Below are positions 59,288 through 64,000 of a stretch of DNA of 64,000 bases, one piece after another. The first letter of the stretch is position 1, and the number at the start of each line of letters is the position of its first letter. Source of the DNA: Bradyrhizobium sp. 132 (lineage in GTDB: Bacteria; Pseudomonadota; Alphaproteobacteria; Rhizobiales; Xanthobacteraceae); contig NZ_JADPKY010000024.1 in assembly GCF_023074185.1 (NCBI RefSeq), forward strand, positions 62,001 through 126,000. The letters run 5' to 3'. A program made the translations under genes and the position numbers. The notes under the pieces were generated by a model. The model did no database searches, had not been told where the DNA came from, and was given only the letters and a program-made list of their open reading frames with translations.

Positions 59288-60667
59288 CTACCCCGTCTTC
59301 CCCACCCTGAACCCCGCCGCCGGATGCGGCGCACCTAGCCGCGCGCGCCCCTCGCCAAACAGCTTCTCCCGCAGCGTGCCCTGCGCATACTCTTTCTTGT
59401 ATCTTCCACGCCGCGTCAGCTCCGGCACCAGCATGTCGGCGATATCCTCGAAATCACCGGGCGAGATCGCGAAGGCGACATTGAGGCCGTCGACATCGGT
59501 CGCCTCGAACCACGCCTCGATCTTGTCTGCGACCATCTCCGGCGTGCCGACCACGACAGGACCGGCCCCGCCGACGCCGACATGCTCGATGACGTCGCGC
59601 ACGGTCCAGACGCGGTCGGGATCGGCGCGGGTGACGTTATCGAGTGCGCTGCGGCCGGCATCGTTCTGGACATGACGCACCTGCTGATCGAGTTCGTAGC
59701 CGGAGAAGTCGATGCCGGTCCATCCCGACATGAGGGCCAACGCGCCTTCCGGGCTGATATGCGACCGGTAGTCGGCATATTTGGCCGCCGCCTCGGCTTC
59801 CGTGTTGCCGAGGATGATCGTCATCATCGAGAACATCAGGATCTCCGCCGGATTGCGGCCGAACGCGGCGGCCTCCTGACGGATCGCCGACACGCGCGGC
59901 GCGATCACCTTGGCCGACGGCCCGGACATGAACACGCATTCGGCATGCTTCGCCGCGAACTGCCGTCCGCGCGGCGAGGTGCCGGCCTGATACAGCACGG
60001 GCGTCCGCTGCGGCGACGGCTCGCTGAGGTGAATGGTGTTGTTGATGCGGTAGTTCGCGCCCTCGTGGTTGACGCGATGGATTTTTGTGGGATCGGTGAA
60101 GATGCCGCGCTTGCGGTCGCGCAGCACGGCGTCGTCCTCCCAGCTCCCTTCCCAGAGCTTGTAGACGACCTCCATATATTCGTCTGCGATCTCGTAGCGG
60201 TCGTCATGCCCGGTCTGCTTGTCCTTGCCGGCCCCGCGCGCGGCGCTGTCGAGATAACCGGTGACGACGTTCCAGCCGATCCGTCCCTCGGTGAGATGAT
60301 CCAGCGTCGACATCCGCCGCGCGAACGGATAGGGCGGCTCGAAGGAAAGATTGCTGGTGACGCCGAAGCCGAGATTCTGCGTCACCGCCGCCATCGCCGA
60401 CAGCAGCAGCAGCGGTTCGTTCGACGGCGTCTGCGCTGCATTGCGCAAGGCTGCGTCAGGGCTGTTGCCATAGACGTCGTAGACCCCGAGCACGTCAGCC
60501 AGGAACAGGCCATCGAAGCGGCCGCGCTCCAGCGTTTTGGCGAGATCGATCCAGTAGGGCAGGCGGTTATATTCGGCCGTGCGGTCGCGCGGATGGGTCC
60601 ACAGGCCCGGTGACTGGTGCGCGACGCAATTCATCGCAAAAGCGTTGAGCCTGATCTGCTTGGCCAT
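59288..60667 (-). CDS. LLM-class FMN-dependent monooxygenase (NtaA/SnaA/DszA type)
   Basis: Flavin monooxygenase of 459 residues of the bacterial-luciferase-like NtaA/DszA group, which uses FMNH2 supplied by a separate reductase to oxidise chelators, sulfur or nitrogen compounds. It begins with I-R-L-N-A-F and has G-L-F-L-A-D-V, S-N-L-S-F-E-P-P-Y-P-F-A-R-R, G-W-N-V-V-T-G-Y-L-D-S-A-A-R and P-V-L-Y-Q-A-G-T-S-P-R-G-R-Q-F-A. The ATG at 60667 follows GGGGGACCATC. It is divergent from an M20 hydrolase across 241 bp and convergent with the ThDP enzyme. Substrate and reductase partner are not evident. Confidence 0.93.
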   Translation of the reverse strand: MAKQIRLNAFAMNCVAHQSPGLWTHPRDRTAEYNRLPYWIDLAKTLERGRFDGLFLADVLGVYDVYGNSPDAALRNAAQTPSNEPLLLLSAMAAVTQNLGFGVTSNLSFEPPYPFARRMSTLDHLTEGRIGWNVVTGYLDSAARGAGKDKQTGHDDRYEIADEYMEVVYKLWEGSWEDDAVLRDRKRGIFTDPTKIHRVNHEGANYRINNTIHLSEPSPQRTPVLYQAGTSPRGRQFAAKHAECVFMSGPSAKVIAPRVSAIRQEAAAFGRNPAEILMFSMMTIILGNTEAEAAAKYADYRSHISPEGALALMSGWTGIDFSGYELDQQVRHVQNDAGRSALDNVTRADPDRVWTVRDVIEHVGVGGAGPVVVGTPEMVADKIEAWFEATDVDGLNVAFAISPGDFEDIADMLVPELTRRGRYKKEYAQGTLREKLFGEGRARLGAPHPAAGFRVGKTG

Positions 60668-60908
60668 GATGGTCCCCCGGCGCCCTGTACCGGGCGCTCT
60701 TCGAATGATAGAGCTGCGCCCGAACTTGGCGAAGTTCTTGCATATAACTCGACCTTGGCAAGGCCAAAATCAGCGGTGCTGCTGCGCTTGGCAAGCCAAT
60801 CTCAAGAGAGCAAGAACGAAATCCCAAGACTATCGAAGTCCCCGCCACTTTCGGAGGCCCACCCGTCTCGGGTATGCTCTTTCGTCTCGCAACCTAAAAA
60901 AGAAAATA

Positions 60909-62318
60909 ATGACCAGAGCCGATGCCATCGCCCGCGCCCGTGACGATTTCAAATTCGGCGCGTTCCTCACCGAACTCGACCGCCGCGTCGCCTACCGGAC
61001 CGAGAGCCAGAATCCGAACCGGAGCGTCGAGCTGCGCGCCTATCTGGAACAGGAGATGGTGCCCGCTTTCGCCGCGCTCGACTTCGAAAGCCGCATGGTC
61101 GAATCTCCCAACGGCAAGGCGCCGTTTCTGTTCGCCGAGCACCACGAGAGCGAGACGGCGCCGACCGTGCTGATCTACGGTCATGGCGACGTCGTCGACG
61201 GCATGGAGGGCGAGTGGCGCGACGGCCGCGATCCCTGGCGCACGACGGTTGCGGGTACGCGCCTCTATGGCCGCGGCACCGCCGACAACAAGGGCCAGCA
61301 CAGCATCAACATGGCGGCACTCCGCGCGGTGCGCGACGCCCGCGGCGGCAAGCTCGGCTTCAACGCCAAGTTCATCGTCGAGATGGGCGAGGAGACCGGC
61401 TCGCCCGATCTCGGCAAGGTCTGCGATCTCAATCGCGATGCGCTCAGGGCCGATCTGTTCATGGCCTCGGACGGGCCACGCCTGTCCGCCGACCGCCCCA
61501 CACTGTTCCTCGGCTGCCGCGGCGGCATACGCATTCATCTCGATGTGAACCTTCGTGACGGCGGACATCATTCCGGTAATTGGGGCGGCGTGCTTGCCAA
61601 CCCTGCGACCGTGTTGGTCAACGCGATCTCGACGCTGGTCGACGGCCACGGCCGCCTTCAGCTCGAAGCGCTGAAGCCGCCCCGGCTCACCAACCAGATC
61701 CGCAGCTATCTTGCCGACGTGCAGGTGGTGCCGACCGAGGACGAGCCGGCGCTCGCTGAGAGCTGGGGCGAAGAAGGGCTGTCGGCGGCCGAGCGGCTCT
61801 ATGCCTGGAACACGCTTGAAGTGCTGGCGATGTCGTCCGGCAATATCGAGAAGCCAGCCAACGCCATTCCCGGCCACGCCAATGCCGTGCTGCAACTGCG
61901 TTTCGTGGTCGGCACCAAAATCGACGGCCTGATCGACGCCGTCCGCGCACATCTGGTCCAGAAGGGTTTTCCGATGGTCGAGGTGCGGGCGGCGCAGAGC
62001 TTTGCCGCCTCGCGCACCGATTTCGACAGCCCCTGGATCAAGTGGGCGGCGGATTCGGTGCAGGAGACCACCGGCAAGGTGCCGGCGGTGCTGCCGAACT
62101 TCGGCGGCTCGCTGCCCAACGACGTGTTTTCCGAAATCCTGGGCCTGCCGACGATCTGGGTGCCGCACTCCTATCCCGGCTGCTCCCAGCATGCGCCCAA
62201 TGAGCACATCCTGCTGCCATTGACCGAAGAGGCCTTGACGGTGATGGCCGGCCTGTTCTGGGATCTCGGGGAATTGCCAGGACCGCTAACACGTCCGCTA
62301 ACACGCCCGCTAACCTGA
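60909..62318 (+). CDS. M20-family metallohydrolase with repeat-derived C terminus
   Basis: Zinc-dependent peptidase/amidase of 469 residues (M20 family, ArgE/DapE/carboxypeptidase type). Metal motifs are Y-G-H-G-D-V-V-D-G, G-R-G-T-A-D-N-K-G and M-G-E-E-T-G-S-P. A dimerisation domain with G-H-H-S-G-N-W-G-G and the final H-A-P-N-E-H segment complete the fold. The last residues P-L-T-R-P-L-T-R-P-L-T come from three copies of a 12-bp tandem repeat, the third of which supplies the stop. I chose the ATG at 60909, which sits in an A-rich leader without a strong ribosome site. It probably hydrolyses an N-acyl amino acid or dipeptide, and precedes an amino-acid transporter. Confidence 0.91.
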   Translation: MTRADAIARARDDFKFGAFLTELDRRVAYRTESQNPNRSVELRAYLEQEMVPAFAALDFESRMVESPNGKAPFLFAEHHESETAPTVLIYGHGDVVDGMEGEWRDGRDPWRTTVAGTRLYGRGTADNKGQHSINMAALRAVRDARGGKLGFNAKFIVEMGEETGSPDLGKVCDLNRDALRADLFMASDGPRLSADRPTLFLGCRGGIRIHLDVNLRDGGHHSGNWGGVLANPATVLVNAISTLVDGHGRLQLEALKPPRLTNQIRSYLADVQVVPTEDEPALAESWGEEGLSAAERLYAWNTLEVLAMSSGNIEKPANAIPGHANAVLQLRFVVGTKIDGLIDAVRAHLVQKGFPMVEVRAAQSFAASRTDFDSPWIKWAADSVQETTGKVPAVLPNFGGSLPNDVFSEILGLPTIWVPHSYPGCSQHAPNEHILLPLTEEALTVMAGLFWDLGELPGPLTRPLTRPLT

Positions 62319-62330
62319 GCGTTAACCTGA
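62283..62330 (+). repeat. Four imperfect 12-bp tandem repeats across the M20 stop codon
   Basis: Units ccgctaacacgt, ccgctaacacgc, ccgctaacctga and gcgttaacctga (62283-62330). The first three are translated as P-L-T-R, P-L-T-R and P-L-T-stop. Units 3 and 4 share ctga, units 1 and 2 share acgY. Loss or gain of a unit would change the C terminus by four residues. Confidence 0.88.
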
Positions 62331-62416
62331 GCCGCCATCCAGTCGAAAGTCACATTCTATTCCGGCTTGTTTTGTGCTTGCATCCCGCCGGCATCATCCT
62401 GAAAGGGGACCAAAAA

Positions 62417-63328
62417 GTGAAACACTTCCGTAGCATCGGCCTCGCGCTCGCCGCGACCTTCGCCGTCAGCCAGGCTGGGGCCGAGGAGCTGACCGGTACG
62501 CTGAAGAACATCAAGGACACCGGCGCCATCACGTTGGGCTTCCGCGACTCCTCGATTCCGTTCTCCTATCTCGACGACAACCAGAAGCCCATCGGATTCG
62601 CGATGGACATCTGCTACAAGATCGTCGACGCCGTGAAGAAAGAGCTCAAGCTCGACAAGCTCGAGGTGAAGCTCAACCCGGTGACCTCGGCGACCCGCAT
62701 CCCGCTGATGGCCAACGGCACCATCGACCTCGAATGCGGCTCGACCACCAACAATGTCGAACGCCAGAAGCAGGTCGCCTTCACCAATACCCACTTCCTG
62801 ACCGCCAGCCGCTACGTCTTCAAAAAATCAAGCGGCCTGAAGTCGATCGACGACCTCAAGGGCAAGACGGTAGTCTCGACTGCCGGCACCACCAACATCA
62901 AGCAGCTCACCGAAGCCAATGTGGCGAAAAGCCTCGGCGCCAACATCATTCCGGCCAAGGATCACGCCGAATCCTTCCTGATGGTCGAGACCGACCGCGC
63001 GGTCGCCTTCGTGATGGACGACATCCTGCTCGCGAGCCTCGTTGCCGGCTCGAAGTCGCCGGACGACTACGTTATCTCCAAGGATGCGTTCTCCAAGCCT
63101 GAGCCCTACGCCATCATGCTGCGCAAGGACGACGCGCCGTTCAAGAAGGTGGTCGATGCGGCGACCGCTGCGGTCTACACCTCCGGCGAGGGCCAGAAAA
63201 TCTACGACAAATGGTTCACGGCCAAGATCCCGCCGAAGGGTCTCAACCTCAACACCCCGATCTCGCCCGAGCTGAAGCACGAGTTCGCCAAGCCGAGCGA
63301 CTCGCCGAATCCGGACGACTATAAGTAA
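62417..63328 (+). CDS. Polar amino-acid ABC transporter binding protein (GltI-like)
   Basis: Periplasmic binding protein of 303 residues resembling glutamate/aspartate-binding GltI. The signal peptide is M-K-H-F-R-S-I-G-L-A-L-A-A-T-F-A-V-S, then I-T-L-G-F-R-D-S-S-I-P-F-S-Y, M-D-I-C-Y-K-I, L-E-C-G-S-T-T-N-N and S-T-A-G-T-T-N-I-K. It starts with GTG at 62417 after AAAGGGGAC. It lies 98 bp downstream of the M20 gene and 129 bp upstream of a permease gene, with a hairpin between. Acidic amino acids (Glu, Asp) or related dicarboxylates are the likely ligands. Confidence 0.95.
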   Translation: MKHFRSIGLALAATFAVSQAGAEELTGTLKNIKDTGAITLGFRDSSIPFSYLDDNQKPIGFAMDICYKIVDAVKKELKLDKLEVKLNPVTSATRIPLMANGTIDLECGSTTNNVERQKQVAFTNTHFLTASRYVFKKSSGLKSIDDLKGKTVVSTAGTTNIKQLTEANVAKSLGANIIPAKDHAESFLMVETDRAVAFVMDDILLASLVAGSKSPDDYVISKDAFSKPEPYAIMLRKDDAPFKKVVDAATAAVYTSGEGQKIYDKWFTAKIPPKGLNLNTPISPELKHEFAKPSDSPNPDDYK

Positions 63329-63369
63329 GCTCCGATCCGTCCTGGAATCAGGACTTCGGGATCAAAATG

Positions 63370-63406
63370 ATGTCCGGCCACTCTTGACACCAGGGTGGCC
63401 GGACAT
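63370..63406 (+). promoter_or_regulatory. Intra-operon stem-loop between binding-protein and permease genes
   Basis: Perfect 12-bp inverted repeat ATGTCCGGCCAC / GTGGCCGGACAT with a 13-base loop, 41 bp after the binding-protein stop and 51 bp before the permease start. Only TTTGC follows, so it is not a full terminator. In ABC operons such stems protect the binding-protein mRNA or cause partial read-through, giving more binding protein than permease. Confidence 0.75.
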
Positions 63407-63457
63407 TTGCATAGGCGCCCGGGACATCTGTGATTGGCGCGTTCGCGCGGGGGACAC

Positions 63458-64000
63458 GTGAACTACCACTGGAACTGGGGAATTTTCTTCGAGCCCAACC
63501 CGATGGGGACCGGCACCTATCTTGACATGCTGCTGTCGGGGCTGGTGCTGACCCTGAAGACGGGCGTGCTCGCCTGGATCATCGCGCTGATTTTCGGCAC
63601 GATCGTCGGCGTGCTGCGCACTTTGCCGTCAAAGACCGCGTCCTGGATCGGCTTTTGCTGGGTCGAATTCTTCCGTAACATGCCGCTGCTGGTGCAGCTG
63701 TTTCTGTGGTTCTTCGTGCTGCCGGAATTGCTGCCGAAATCGGCCGGCACTTGGCTGAAGCAAATGCCGAACGCACCGTTCTGGACGGCGGCGATCGGCA
63801 TCGGCTTCTTCATGTCGGCGCGCGTCGCCGTGCAATTGCAGGCCGGCGTCGGCTCATTACCGCGCGGGCAGAGGATGGCCGCGACTGCGCTGGGCCTGAC
63901 CACTGTGCAGGGCTACCGCTACGTGCTGCTGCCGATGGCGTTCCGCATTATCCTGCCGCCGCTGACCTCCGAATTCCTCAACACCATCAAGAACACGGCC
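63458..64000 (+). CDS. Polar amino-acid ABC transporter permease (GltJ-like), 3' end outside window
   Basis: Inner-membrane permease; 181 codons are visible and the frame is open at the window edge. It starts with GTG at 63458 (M-N-Y-H-W-N-W-G-I-F-F) after a GGGGGAC site. Early helices are clear, with the family segment V-E-F-F-R-N-M-P-L-L-V-Q-L-F-L-W-F-F. The EAA loop reads M-A-A-T-A-L-G-L-T-T-V-Q-G-Y-R-Y-V-L-L-P-M-A-F-R, which binds the ATPase. As in glt operons it follows the GltI-like binding protein; the second permease and ATPase genes are presumably just outside. Confidence 0.94.
   Translation, partial: MNYHWNWGIFFEPNPMGTGTYLDMLLSGLVLTLKTGVLAWIIALIFGTIVGVLRTLPSKTASWIGFCWVEFFRNMPLLVQLFLWFFVLPELLPKSAGTWLKQMPNAPFWTAAIGIGFFMSARVAVQLQAGVGSLPRGQRMAATALGLTTVQGYRYVLLPMAFRIILPPLTSEFLNTIKNTA

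Overview
The window reads as chromosomal DNA of a Bradyrhizobium-like alphaproteobacterium (Rhizobiales/Nitrobacteraceae). This rests on GC-rich, tightly packed genes; a ROSE-type RNA thermometer in front of a small heat-shock gene; a hisN / MmgR-type sRNA / N-formylglutamate amidohydrolase / cpdR / tRNA-Val block that I recall from rhizobia; and many solute-binding proteins, flavin enzymes and palindromic intergenic repeats. All family names come from reading motifs; no database search was run.

Layout: 0-8 kb holds an M3 oligopeptidase (5' end outside the window), a DUF1007/nickel-cobalt transporter pair, a MAPEG protein, hemH with a solute-binding protein, and a stomatin/NfeD pair. 8-14 kb holds a divergent HxlR regulator/CMD-family pair with twin palindromic operators, the KpsF/GutQ isomerase, an outer-membrane barrel, and an AT-richer standalone DUF262-DUF1524 (GmrSD-like) nuclease. 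14-20.4 kb is the glutamate synthase operon gltB-gltD. 20.8-24.4 kb holds small secreted proteins, hydrolases and a ROSE-controlled Hsp20. 24.6-33.8 kb holds a membrane-anchored di-heme cytochrome with an unusual N-terminal extension, an adenylate cyclase with a TPR-like tail, exporters, a LysR gene and hisN.

34-36.1 kb carries the MmgR/suhB-type sRNA, N-formylglutamate amidohydrolase, cpdR and tRNA-Val(GAC). 37-44.6 kb looks like a catabolic locus for an unidentified acid: a FadR-type regulator, a sugar-type ABC transporter without its ATPase, a shikimate-dehydrogenase-like protein lacking the shikimate-binding serines, a divergent sulfatase, and a mandelate-racemase-family enzyme with a K-x-R motif. 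49-55.8 kb is a second catabolic region: two paralogous amidohydrolases, a Rieske ferredoxin, a zinc ribbon, then an SDR, an aldehyde dehydrogenase and an Old Yellow Enzyme. 55.8-56.8 kb is nearly all repeats. The window closes with a GFA-fold protein, a ThDP decarboxylase, a divergent LLM flavin monooxygenase and M20 hydrolase, and the start of a polar amino-acid ABC transporter.

Three families of long palindromic repeats (A: 'cattgcgagc', B: 'gtgccccggacgc', C: 'cctcatcctgagg') fall mostly between convergent genes, where they may act as bidirectional 3' ends. The best leads for new biology are the sulfatase/enolase/SDH-like locus, the paired amidohydrolase-Rieske cassette, the EF-hand-like/di-heme fusion and the standalone DUF262 nuclease.
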